Source of the DNA: Aphelenchoides besseyi
Taxonomy: Eukaryota > Nematoda > Chromadorea > Rhabditida > Aphelenchoididae
Length of the DNA: 64,000 bases
Direction of reading: 5' to 3'
Assembly: GCA_024699855.1 (NCBI GenBank)
Contig: JAMPIQ010000001.1
Coordinates: forward strand, 16,864,001 to 16,928,000
Position 1 is the first letter of the stretch. Each line of letters starts with the position of its first letter. The notes under the pieces are model-generated. The model was not told the DNA's origin and made no database searches. It saw only the letters and a list, made by a program, of their open reading frames with translations. The translations under genes were made by a program, and so were the position numbers. Of this stretch, positions 54,442 to 64,000 are shown in pieces.

Positions 54442-57400
54442 CTGGAAATTAACAAAATTAGTCGACTCGAAGGGCCGTTCATCTGCTCGTCATTTCGAAT
54501 GCAAAACATTTGTTTGGAGACGAACGGACGAGAAGCACGCAACCCGAGAGAATGTTAGCGATCACGACAGAAATGTCAATGGACAGTAGGTCGGTTATGT
54601 GGAAGTTAATCTCGAAGGTGATAGCCGTTGAAAAACACATCCGCTCTCGCGCTCTTTTCCATTCGAGCCGCTGTCCCACAGTGGCAGTAGAAGATGGAGC
54701 AGTTCGAAGAAACCGAATGGGCGTGGCCAACTTCGACTTTCCAACCGCAACTCGTCCGTCAATCAGAGGCAAAAGACGCGCAAAGGTTTTTGGGTGGGAA
54801 GCAACGCGCCGCCTTAAGATTCATCACTTTTTCCAAATCACGACCTCATCAGCGCGAGTGTCGGCATTCGAAAGGAGTGCGAATCTTAAAAAAACAAATC
54901 CCGACTCAGGTACTTAGTCGAAAGGTAATCCGGAGACAGTTTGTGACCTCTGGAGTCGGAGGATTAAACTCTCGGAGAAGGTCATTAACCGGAAAAACGT
55001 CCCTCTTTTCTTACTATCAACTTTCTCAACGATTTCACACGCATTCGATCGTAAAAATGGACTGTCCGATTGCGTGTGCTTTTGGCTCGTGTCCAATAGT
55101 TGAGAAGATAAGAGAGAAAGCAATTAAAAAATTTACACGTCGGAGGTTATCATTGCGACAAGGCGTCCGAGAGTTTACATTTCGGATGCTGGATTCTCAT
55201 GCTGCTGCCGAAATGACCAGAAAGCCGACCACTTAGCAATTCAACTGAACAAATTCAACGGCCGAAGATCGCTATTGGAACCCATTTTCTCATCATAAAC
55301 ACGACCACCCGCACTACCTTCACAAAGTCAATTTGTGAATGGAGGTTTTATGTTTCAGAAGCCGTTTGAAACGACGACAAATCCGCAGATCGAATTGGCC
55401 AATTTGAAGAGGAAAGGTCGTAAAAAACAGCGGTTGGCCTTTCCGTTTACCACAAATCGCATGTCAACAGTTGGCAAGCAATTTGAATTGAAATCAACGA
55501 AAAAGTTGAAAATGTTGGCGGGTGCGAACCGTCAACTCCAACGGCACGATCGTAAATCACGAACCCGCAAAGTTTACTTTTTGTCCTCCGGTTCATTGCA
55601 ACCTTCGAATGGTCAACAAAAAGCCTGCTAATGAAGCTGGAAAGTCGCTTATTGAAAGTGATCGATTTTGGAAGTTGGACGGCACTTTTCAAGAAAAGAT
55701 TGATCAGATTTTGTGTGTTTCGAAGTCTCAAAACGTTTGTTTTGCTCTTCAACGTTGTGAATCAATCAAACCGCCCCAACGAGTGGATCTCCAAAGTCCA
55801 TTAGACGAGAGGGTTCCGATCGTCAGTGCGCAAAAGAGGAACGAGAGGTTGTAATTTCGGAAAGACAAACTTGTCAATCAAATGCGTTCCAACAACAAGT
55901 GGGAACGTAAAAACAACTTGTCGTGCTCAATCGTTGGGGTCGTTTCGAATGAGCCATCGGAATCTCCGAACCGTTTGACATTTCGTTGGAGAGAAGAGAG
56001 CGGGAATCATAATGACCTTTCAGTCGACTTCGAATACACTTCTTATTATTCAAATGAATGACACGAACGCATTTTCTGTCCTCGTCGACCAAAACAGATG
56101 AGTCAACGCAAAAATGTCGAAGAAGCGGCGCGTTTCGATCGCAAATGTCGAAAGACGAAACAACGTAAAACGACTACGGTGCTTGACGATTGAGAAGCCC
56201 ACGATTGTGCGCGGAAGTTTGTTCGAAAGCAATCGGATCCGAAGCGATTGGGATCGAACTTCAAACTCACGATTCGCTTTGTTTTCAACTTATTCTCGCA
56301 TTCTAATTTGCCTTTTTGTTCGAAACGCGTTTTCGCAACATAATCGCACCGTTAAGGTTCCGATTCGCAGATGACCAAACGACGTAAATGGACGGCTCCG
56401 AAATTGAGAGCCGATTGCATTGCGGAAATTTTCGCGTGTTTACACCGCAAACATCAATGACCGTTGAGGCCGTTGTGAATCGTCACACTTCGCTTCTCAA
56501 CGATCATGGGCAAGTTTTTGATGAAGTTCCAAATCGGGACGTTGAATCGAGAAGTCAAACCCTACAACCGACCGTAAGGTTGAGTCCAAAAGGCAGAAGG
56601 TCCGAAGCGTCAAGTACGCGAAAAGATCACTCTCAAGACGTCTACTCAATACTGTGCATTAGCCGTGTGTTTATGAGAACAACGAGCAAACACTTCACGT
56701 TGTTTTTTACGGGATATTGAATGACAAAACTGATCCAGAAGTGAGAGGGGAGAGGAGGAGCGCGGTTTAAGTTTCCGAACAATCATCTGCGCATGTTCAT
56801 GAGTCAACGGGTGGAAGATTAGGGAGGAGAGGAACAAGGACAATTAAAATCGAATTTGTCTTCCAATCGATCACAATTTTTCGGCAAAAACACGAAAAAC
56901 TTCGCCACGTTCAATCAAACGTCTCGTGGAAGCCGGAAGGCAAAACGAATTCGAGCTCGTAAATCATCTCAAAGTCGTAAAACGTTGATCCCATCCGATC
57001 TCTTTCAGCTCGAGGGCCAAATCGAAATGGCAACCCGAAGTGTTGACGGAAAGAGAGTTGTTTTTTCGAACTTAACATCTGGAGAAGATCGTTGACGAGC
57101 AGCCATCGGGGTCTTACGGTACGCACAGTGAGTTGCAATTTCCCGCATTAATTTCGATTTCAAACAAAAACTACCGCCTTCATGTCGCGCCATGAGCGAA
57201 AAGGAGGAGAGCAATTAGTCAGAATCTCGATGGCGTGTGGTTTTGATTTGACCGACGGGCCTGAGGCTGCAAAGATTTGTAGTTTCTTTGCGAGAAAATC
57301 TTCGCCCTCACGCCATTCGACCAAAAACATTCAGAAGGCCGTTGGCGTGGAGAAGGGACTTCTTTGTCCTCACGGAATTCGTTTACCTGCAGCCGATGAG

Positions 57401-58248
57401 TCGAAACGGAAGGTGGGAAAAACCGGAGATCGAAATGCGCAAACCTCACGGTTATAATTTTGCCAATTGGCGGGCGCGAAAGTTTCTCCGTCGCTTCGAA
57501 CCCACGATTATAATTCGCGCCTCGAGCGGCGGAATGTCGAAAAGGTAAATGAGCCAAAAGAAAAACGTTTCGAAATTCCAAGAACCCAAAGAGCCGTGAG
57601 TTCAATTGCCATTCCTCACCTTCTCACACGCGCACATGAATCAACGATCGAATCGACTTTGTGTACGATGAAAACGTTTACAATCGGGATTTCGAGCAAA
57701 AACGCTTCGACCCCAAAATGCGTGCCATTGAAAAGTGAGTCGACAAAAAAGTTTCGTGCGCGACGTCCGGTTTCGTGCGTGTCATTAAAACGAATTTGCG
57801 CATTAGAAAATTTCCCCGTTCAAAACAAATTCACAAACCAAATCGAAGTGCCGTCGTGATCGAACGCGCGGTGAATCCACTTTCCGCTCCGTCGAAATCA
57901 ACTCCGCGAACATACGCTCGAAAAATGTCCGAACTTGCACGACGCTTCGACCGCGTTGCGTAAGGCCGTTTAATTGAAATCAAAGTTTTGAATCTCGAAA
58001 TTAGTGAGAGCAAACGTCTTTTGCCGACGCAGCTGATTGACCTCATTTTCGCGTCAACGACGTTGGTGACCAAAATTTGTTGAGGAAAAAACGTTACGCA
58101 AACAAATTACTTTGTGGCATACGTTCGGTCACACACGACTGCGATGATGGTTGCTGTTTTTTTGGTAGGGAGCTTATCAGATTGGTTCGCAACAGATGGC
58201 TTTGCGCGGACGTAAAACACGAACAAACAAATCGAACGGACACCTTAC
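54442..58248 (-). other. Long intron region of unc-5, no gene supported
   Basis: About 3.8 kb with only scattered basic-residue-rich frames on both strands. If the exon at 58249-58343 belongs to unc-5, this is a single intron (donor GTAAGG, acceptor TTTCCAG). Confidence 0.4.
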
Positions 58249-58343
58249 GTTTCTTGTAGTCGTCGAAATAGTCGTCGTAGGCGGCACTCAGATCTTCGGT
58301 GGACGATGAAATGAAGTTCGGTAGAATGCGCATGTTCGGTTAA
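58249..58343 (-). CDS. Possible upstream exon of unc-5
   Basis: Minus-strand ATG at about 58331 opens a frame LPNFISSSTEDLSAAYDDYF, ending at donor GTAAGG in phase 1. This is the phase required by the first Ig exon of unc-5 at 54441. An acidic linker before Ig1 is normal for the family. No signal peptide is visible and a TAA precedes the ATG in frame after the nearest acceptor, so it may be a start exon of an isoform or an unrelated exon. Confidence 0.35.
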
Positions 58344-59178
58344 CTATAGAGCTTCAAAAGGTGCAAACGACAATTGGGGGAAGACTCGAAATGGCCCATG
58401 AAACGACTGATTGATAGCCACCTGTCAGGCTCATCATAACTCCCGATCGATTTTCGCGGAAACCTTATCTCCAATAAGCCAATTTTTGCCGCCTCCCGAT
58501 GACCGAAACCAACTGGTCACACTTCACGCGAAATTCGATCTTCCAAATTTCGTCGGAACTGTCCAATTGAACGTAAAAACTCAATCGATCATAACTCGAA
58601 AGGACGATGGGAATCGTGTTTGTTTACGCGAAAGAACGTTGTTGGCCAAAAGTCAAGAAAGTTTTCCCTCCGCCCATTTACTCGCCGATTTGCATTGTCG
58701 AGAGTTGAGGACACAAAAGACGACGACCGAACAAAAACCCAATGGAAATTTTTCGAAGACCGGCGCCGTTTTTCTGATGAGATTTCGCGCCGTTTGACTT
58801 TCGGATTCCAACAAACGAATCGCGCGGGCCAAAAACGAATTGGTTTCTTCGTCGACGGTTGCAGTGTAATGAGTGGTCGAGAAGCCCACTTCGATCGGGA
58901 CATTCAATTGGGCGCCAGACAGTCGGATCGAATTCTGAAGGTCGCGCACCTGCCAACCGTAGAAATGCCGATCGTTTACGATCCAAATAGCCAACTTCTA
59001 GATCAGCAAATGAGTTGTTTCTGTTCGAAACAGAGTTCATCAACTGTGACTTGAATTTGCGGTAACATTTTAAAAGTCGATTTTTTCTTCGTATCCAAAC
59101 AAGTTGAAGTGAATAGAAAAAAGACATTAGGGTGATTACAAGCCGTAGAGTATAATAGAAGGGCGGCAAAAACTTTCT

Positions 59179-59249
59179 TCCAATGCCGGGAATCGAACCC
59201 GGGCCTTGTGGGTGAAAGCCACAAATCCTAACCACTAGACCACATTGGA
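59179..59249 (-). tRNA. tRNA-Glu (anticodon TTC)
   Basis: The minus strand folds as a full cloverleaf. The acceptor stem is TCCAATG/CATTGGA, the D arm contains GGTCTAGTGGTTAGGA, the anticodon loop is CTTTCAC with TTC, and the T arm is CCGGGTTCGATTCCCGG. The A and B boxes are intact. A run of five T follows on the minus strand at about 59172-59168 as Pol III terminator. Confidence 0.96.
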
Positions 59250-59633
59250 CTTGGGAGCTGAACGGCGAAGTCGGTAGTCGAAGTGCTCGGAAAGCGAAGT
59301 GATTGACAGGTCAAATTAACTGCTCTCGATGTTAACAGACGGTTTTGAGTCCTCAGTTTAACCACAAAAACATTCATTTGGTTGAAGACAAGTCGTCTTC
59401 TGGTCAACAAAAAAGTGGAACGTCTGATCAATCTGCACATTTGAATCTTTTTGACGATAAACCACTTTTGAAGAGCTGTTTATTCACGAACTTAAACAAC
59501 TCCGTTCGTTAGGGAAATAGATCGTTAAAGCAAAAATATAAACTTAGTTACCTGGTTCTGAACCGAGAGAGCAGCCGAAAAGTGAAAGTTTGTACAAAAG
59601 TTGATGAGAATAAGTGAATCAGCAAAAGAACGT

Positions 59634-59900
59634 CTAGACTTCGAAGACGGCGGTTTTGCGAACTAACTTACGAGCACCGTTGATTGCAAATTCTGTAGCG
59701 ACTTGGACATGTGTATCGACAGGGTGACTGTCGAGTTGTTGTCTTTTTGATTTGTTTTGTGATTGCTGCTCAACCTTTTTATCGAAGTAAGAATACATGG
59801 GAACCAAATTCCAATCGTCAGCACAATGATCAGCTGCTCGAGAAACAGTAGACAATAGTCCAGTGGAATTGAACAGGCCAACTGTGAAATCAACTAACAA
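59634..59900 (-). CDS. Unrecognised small protein, last exon
   Basis: An 89-codon minus-strand frame with protein-like composition (RAADHCADDWNLVPMYSYFD early, ARKLVRKTAVFEV at the end) follows an acceptor TTGTTAG at about 59887. A plausible upstream coding piece (DIKEKVVAFSLNT, donor GTAAGT at about 59926) exists, but its phase does not match, so a small exon or another acceptor is missing. AATAAA on the minus strand lies at about 59483-59478. Family unknown. Confidence 0.45.
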   Translation of the reverse strand: MLVDFTVGLFNSTGLLSTVSRAADHCADDWNLVPMYSYFDKKVEQQSQNKSKRQQLDSHPVDTHVQVATEFAINGARKLVRKTAVFEV

Positions 59901-60269
59901 TCAAAAGTTCAAACACAACTTACGTATTCAAACTGAAAGCTACGACTTTTTCCTTAATATCATTTAGAAGCGAATCGGCAAGATTTTTGGATTGTTAGTC
60001 GAATAAACTAAGCCAACATGTCAAAAGAATCGGTAAGATGAATTGGTGACCACATTGAATGTTTCGAGCCTTCACCTACTCACTACCAAACTAAAACGAC
60101 TGATCACCGTTCATCGTTTTTATATTCACCTGAAATTTATCAGTCCGAATGACTTCCATTGGGCTCATTCCATCGTAGTTGTAACAGTCACTAGTTACAA
60201 CAAAAGTTAGCGACGCACTACAACACGTTTTTAAATTGTCGATAGTATCTGCCCACAACGCCAAAGCCA

Positions 60270-60500
60270 ATGGTTGACCTAAAACTGCTGATTATCGTTT
60301 TTGTATTTGGACCACTTGAAGTCTCATTGTCACGTTCACTAACATCTGGTTGTTCGAGTGGAACGGCCAATCAATCGATTTGGCGTTTGCACACGTCGAG
60401 CTCGTTAACACGTGAACTCATTGGTTCTTTACAATGCGACGATAAACATTGGCGTTCGCACTCGTTACTATCAGATCTTTTGCCAGCTTTTTGTCATTAA
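60270..60500 (+). CDS. Small secreted protein, single exon
   Basis: A 76-residue frame starts with a clear signal peptide (MVDLKLLIIVFVFGPLEVSL, cleavage near SLS or SRS). The mature part of about 55 residues is Ser-rich with three Cys (GCSS, QCDD, FCH) and a His/Trp patch KHWRSHS. AATAAA follows at about 60559. It could be a neuropeptide-like, antimicrobial or secreted effector peptide; no dibasic sites frame a repeated peptide. The odd number of Cys leaves one unpaired unless it dimerises. Family unknown. Confidence 0.55.
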   Translation: MVDLKLLIIVFVFGPLEVSLSRSLTSGCSSGTANQSIWRLHTSSSLTRELIGSLQCDDKHWRSHSLLSDLLPAFCH

Positions 60501-60949
60501 ATTTCGTGTTCGAAACGAAATCATCAACTTGTACAAAAACGTCATATTTCCGGTTTGTAGCAAATAAACAGTAGACACATTTTGAAGCAGTGCTCTTCAA
60601 ATTTAGCCAGAGATAACTGATGCGTGGAGTTAGCAATATCAGTTCTATCGACCAATAAAGTTAATCTCGTTCGCTCAATACCTCCGACTTCATCGATCAG
60701 ATCAGTCTATTGCTGAACTCTTTTTCTTGTAGTTCCAATGAAGTTTTTAAGTGTTAAACTTTTTGTTACAAAACGAAGAGTTTACGATGAAAAGATCAGC
60801 TTCTTAGTCATCTTTAACGTCACGATTTTATTGAATACGACCACAATCAAGAATAACAGCACAACCTTTTTATTGTTGATTGCACAAGACTTTAACCACG
60901 TCGTTTGATTTATTATATTGAGTGAATAGTTTTGTTCCAATACGCTAAG

Positions 60950-61779
60950 TCAGATATCGGCTGAAGCCGAACAATAAGACATTTTCTGAAGAAACTCCCG
61001 AGGTTGAAGAATCGGATCTGGCTCCTCTGAACCCACCACTTTATCTTCTCGTTGTGTCCTAGAACATTGCAATCTGACGTGATACCTGAACTTACAGCGA
61101 TTTGCGAACTTTCGGTTTTGGTGGAATTTGTTCTGTTGGTCGTTCGTCTTCAGCGGAAAGCTTTTGAAATCGACGACGAATTTGAAAATGTTCCAGAGCA
61201 CCGCGCAAGAAACGTCCGGGCAACAGATGGGTCGAGTGACCTGAAACATCAATTGTGCACCTGTTCGACGAACGAATCGCAACTCCGATAACTTTGATTT
61301 ACTCACCATGCATGTAGCGCACCAGCAGCTCGGCCTGTCGCACGTGTTCGATGGAGAAGTTTAAGCCGATGAGACGACCATGTTGAATGGCCACGAAGTT
61401 ACGAGATGCGTGCCAAACCTTGGCGCCATCACTCCTGAAACCCTATGAATAAAGTAGTCAAAGTTAACCTCACATTTTGATAAGAAAACGATAACGTTCG
61501 GAGGCAAAGAACGAGAGGAACAGATCCGTAGAGTCGATTTGTTTCTTTCGTTCCGGTTTATACAATACCAACTCGCCAATCTCGCCGACAGTCCAAGCTT
61601 TCTGAGAATCGGCAAAAAGTAACTGAACAACGGCTTGACAATAAATCTAAAGTCCTAACTCAACGGCGATCGTAAACACGACGAACTTTTCCTTCACCGA
61701 TCTCATGACGCAAAGACGTTGAACGATCGTAATATTCTTTGGGTGACCAGTGAACTAAGTTTCGTTCTTTCTGCTTCAT
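60950..61779 (-). CDS. WH1/EVH1-domain protein, WASP-like N-terminal module
   Basis: Exons 61779-about 61665, 61646-61474, 61434-61307, 61240-61096 and 61058-60950. The last four join exactly in phase. The first join is unsettled: the donor must be GTTCGT or GTTTAC upstream of the obvious GTTGAG to keep frame. The core reads YCQAVVQLLFADSQKAWTVG, then FLIKMSDGAKVWHASRNFVA and GLNFSIEHVRQAELLVRYM. This resembles the WH1 fold of WASP proteins (AVVQL...AD...W; LNF near the end), which binds Pro-rich WIP-type ligands. The total of about 220 residues ends in an acidic tail, with no GTPase-binding, Pro-rich or VCA region. It may be a stand-alone or truncated member that competes with or scaffolds WASP. 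AATAAA lies at about 60914 on the minus strand. Confidence 0.6.
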
Positions 61780-62339
61780 CTCAACTATACAGTTAGTTCG
61801 AATCAAACTGATGACCAAACAGACGAATGACGAAAAAGCGGAAGATGGTCGGAGGTCCCGATTTGGAAGCGGCCAACGGTCACTATTTTCAGCGTTCGCA
61901 TCCTCAACCCTACGGTTCGGATTTTCGTGAGCGATGCGCAAACACAAACCCGCTAGAGCATCGAACTCACAGACGATTCAGTAAACTTCAAATCGTTGTT
62001 GTCTGACACTTTGAAAGCAACGGAAACTCGAAGGTCACATGCATAAATGTAGTTTTGTTTTCGTTTCTAATCTCTTCACGCTCATCAACATAATTGAGAG
62101 CCAATTGGCGTAAGGAAGCGAAAAATCAGCGAAAATTCACGGATAAAACTTCAGATGGAGAAATCGGGGTCAATCGGAAGGCGCTGTTGATTCTCGACTC
62201 CGCATCAATTTCCCTTTCAAACAATTAGCGGTAAGTGGGTGCTTGAAGATCGACGTCAATTTTTGTGCAATTTACGTGTTTTATGGCGGGAATTCGGGTT
62301 TCTTCTCAACCACTTGTTTAGACTCCCCATTCGAAGCCC

Positions 62340-62895
62340 ATGAGGTGGATCATTCAGCTGGCCATTTTCGTTTTCATTGGCAGAACGTTAGCGGCGATCT
62401 CGAGTCTGAACAAACGACAAGGTAAGTGATTGGTCTCGTTGGTTAGTGAAAGATCGAGCGTAGAGTTTCGACAATACACGTGCATTCTAACGCAGGAATT
62501 CGAACCCGCAGACTGTCGCTTATCGTTCATGTCAAAGGACGACGATTTGACGACAATAACTGACAGTGGATGTTTTATTGTGAGCTAGTTTCCAGTTCGA
62601 GGAACTATTGGAGATTTTATAGGAGAAGGACAGATCACAGTTTGTACGCAACTTCTGTCCGCTTCAATGTAAGAACGCCAACTACGCTTATGTGTTGGCC
62701 CAAAGACCCGAACTGAATTCGGCGTGTGTTCTGGATGAGAGTTACGGAGTGATGAAGCGAAAGCAGGATTGGTTCTTGTGGCGATCGATTAGCTGCGCGG
62801 TTTCCGAAGTCCAATTCGACATCGGTTGTATTCATTCGCCAATCCAGTTAACGGACACAAATTCAACCGACGAGTTAGAAGGAAGTGGCTTTTAA
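62340..62895 (+). CDS. Secreted Cys-rich small protein
   Basis: Exon 1 (62340-62421) encodes a signal peptide MRWIIQLAIFVFIGRTLAAI followed by SSLNKRQ. The last exon, after an acceptor TTTATAG at about 62613 or CACAG at about 62640, encodes NFCPLQCKNANYAYVLAQRP, then three more Cys and an acidic Ser/Thr end. Phases meet only if a short middle exon (62495 to about 62525, after AACGCAG) is used. The N-terminal Lys-Arg could be a processing site. It is divergent from the WH1 gene, with about 560 bases of shared upstream sequence. Family unknown. Confidence 0.5.
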
Positions 62896-63148
62896 GACTG
62901 CAAATTGTTTTTACGTTTTGTTAGTAAATAGAGTCATTTGATTGGAATGAAAGACATTTTCAAATTAAGCAAACAGTTGTTTCCGACTTGAAGTTCTTTA
63001 CTATTTCAAGTTCAAAAAAACATTTCTAGCTATTTGATTTGGTTGCCACATCTAATCTTGACGTGAAGATCTGTCGACTGATGAGAAGCACTCTGCCTTC
63101 TGACTAGTGGGTGAGAAGACTTTTGGTTCTTGAGGTCTCTTATCCGTA

Positions 63149-63219
63149 GCATCGGTGGTTCAGTGGTAGAATGCTCGCCTGCCACGCGGGCGACCCGGGT
63201 TCGATTCCCGGCCGATGCA
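63149..63219 (+). tRNA. tRNA-Gly (anticodon GCC)
   Basis: Acceptor stem GCATCGG/CCGATGC with discriminator A, D arm TGGTTCAGTGGTAGAATG, anticodon loop with GCC in CTGCCAC, T arm CCCGGGTTCGATTCCCGG. A T5 run follows within ten bases as terminator. Confidence 0.97.
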
Positions 63220-63591
63220 ATTTCTTTTTGCAGCCGTTGAACTGCTTTTTGAACGGTGTCTTCAGCGAGATGCGGTATATTTCAGACAAGATGATGCAGC
63301 TGTTCATTGTATCAGGAATACTCGATTTGTATCCTGAAGAATGCGTAAATCGTAGTTGTCTTCTTATTGAACTCCGCATTCCACTGCACTTTTACAATCT
63401 GCGCAATTGAATTCAGACAATGAAATTACAAAGTTTAGTTGTTTTTAGCCTCCTAATTCGAAATTCCTATAAAAGATATAATTTTGTTCAAATGTACAAG
63501 CGAATCTTAAGGCTACGAAAACACAAAAACCTTGAAATTCGATTTTGTCTAGAATTTGGTTCGAATACTAAAATCGACTCAAGCAGAAAAT

Positions 63592-63970
63592 GTCGAATGT
63601 AAATGACTCTCTTGGATCTAGACTCTTCAATTTGAGAAACGAAACAGAGTTCGTGCGAAAGTTGTAATTCCTAAACAAGCTCTCACTTTACTTTCTATCG
63701 CTGTTGACGGTTAGCATTGTGTTTCTGGTGATATTTCTCGTATCTCCGGCTATAATGAGATCCTATTGACCAATTTTGCTGCTAGTAAATCTCGTGGACT
63801 TGTGTTTATGTTTGGAAAATCTTTGATGTTTAAGAGTGAGTTCTCGCAGTTGTATGTAACTGCATAGTTTAGTTTATGCGTACAGAGAGTAGCTACTACG
63901 TTTATTTCTATGATAAACCTGTGAAATACGCCCCTTTGATTGTTCTATGGATGACCGTATGTGCGTCGAT
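63592..63970 (+). pseudogene. Possible decayed coding frame at the window edge
   Basis: One frame reads VVIPKQALTLLSIAVDG, a TAG, then HCVSGDISRISGYNEILLTN and on to a second TAG near 63869. The translation is protein-like on both sides of the first TAG, but no start, splice sites or family could be assigned. A second frame from ATG 63876 runs off the window. Confidence 0.25.
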
Positions 63971-64000
63971 ATCCATCAGAATGGCAGAAAGCACGAATGT

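Noticed and set aside
60018..60032. Mini first exon ATGTCAAAAGAATCG followed by GTAAGATG
   Set aside because: No downstream exon in matching phase could be identified; five codons are too little evidence.
62484..62575. tRNA-like B box (GGTTCGAATTCC) on the minus strand
   Set aside because: The T loop would be eight bases and no acceptor stem or anticodon arm can be paired.

Overview
The window looks like nuclear DNA of a nematode. The evidence is dense intron-containing genes with very short introns (commonly 39-60 bases), GTAAGT-type donors and TTTCAG/TTTTAG acceptors, AATAAA signals close to stop codons, acceptor-like sites just before many start codons, a FAFA-type neuropeptide precursor known from nematodes, and single-copy animal genes such as unc-5, a DM-domain factor, Tuba/DNMBP and rps-2. 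The species cannot be named from the sequence. I joined exons by hand from splice signals and reading-frame phase. The joins for rps-2, the ARL14EP-like gene, both SLC35A genes, DNMBP and unc-5 close in frame.

Layout. 0-5 kb: an unrecognised protein (minus), a FAFA neuropeptide precursor (plus), the left arm of a large inverted duplication carrying an unrecognised membrane-protein gene (minus), and a small membrane protein (plus). 5-12 kb: rps-2 (minus), an ARL14EP-type protein (plus), and two divergent paralogues of a Golgi UDP-sugar transporter (plus) with a small minus-strand gene between them. 12.3-13.75 kb: the right arm of the inverted duplication followed at once by a 223-base copy of a piece of the first transporter. 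15.7-20.3 kb: a complete Tuba/DNMBP orthologue in 17 exons. 21.6-24.8 kb: a DM-domain (doublesex/mab-3 type) gene. 24.8-40.2 kb: about 15 kb without a recognisable gene. 40.2-46.4 kb: the 3' seven exons of a Gln/Ala-rich protein. 47.7-54.4 kb: unc-5 netrin receptor (minus), whose 5' exons lie in a long intron region reaching at least to 58 kb. 59-64 kb: tRNA-Glu, a small unknown gene, a small secreted protein, a WH1-domain protein, a secreted Cys-rich protein, tRNA-Gly and a decayed frame at the edge.

Functionally the genes are mixed: translation (rps-2, tRNAs), Golgi glycosylation (two SLC35A), actin/Cdc42 signalling (DNMBP and a WH1 protein, whose families meet in one pathway), axon guidance (unc-5), neuropeptide signalling, and transcription (DM factor, Gln-rich protein). 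The most unusual structure is the roughly 1.19 kb near-perfect inverted repeat 9.2 kb apart. It carries a five-exon gene that reads through two in-frame TGA codons in both copies, with an extra 2-base deletion in the right copy and a transposed transporter exon at its edge.
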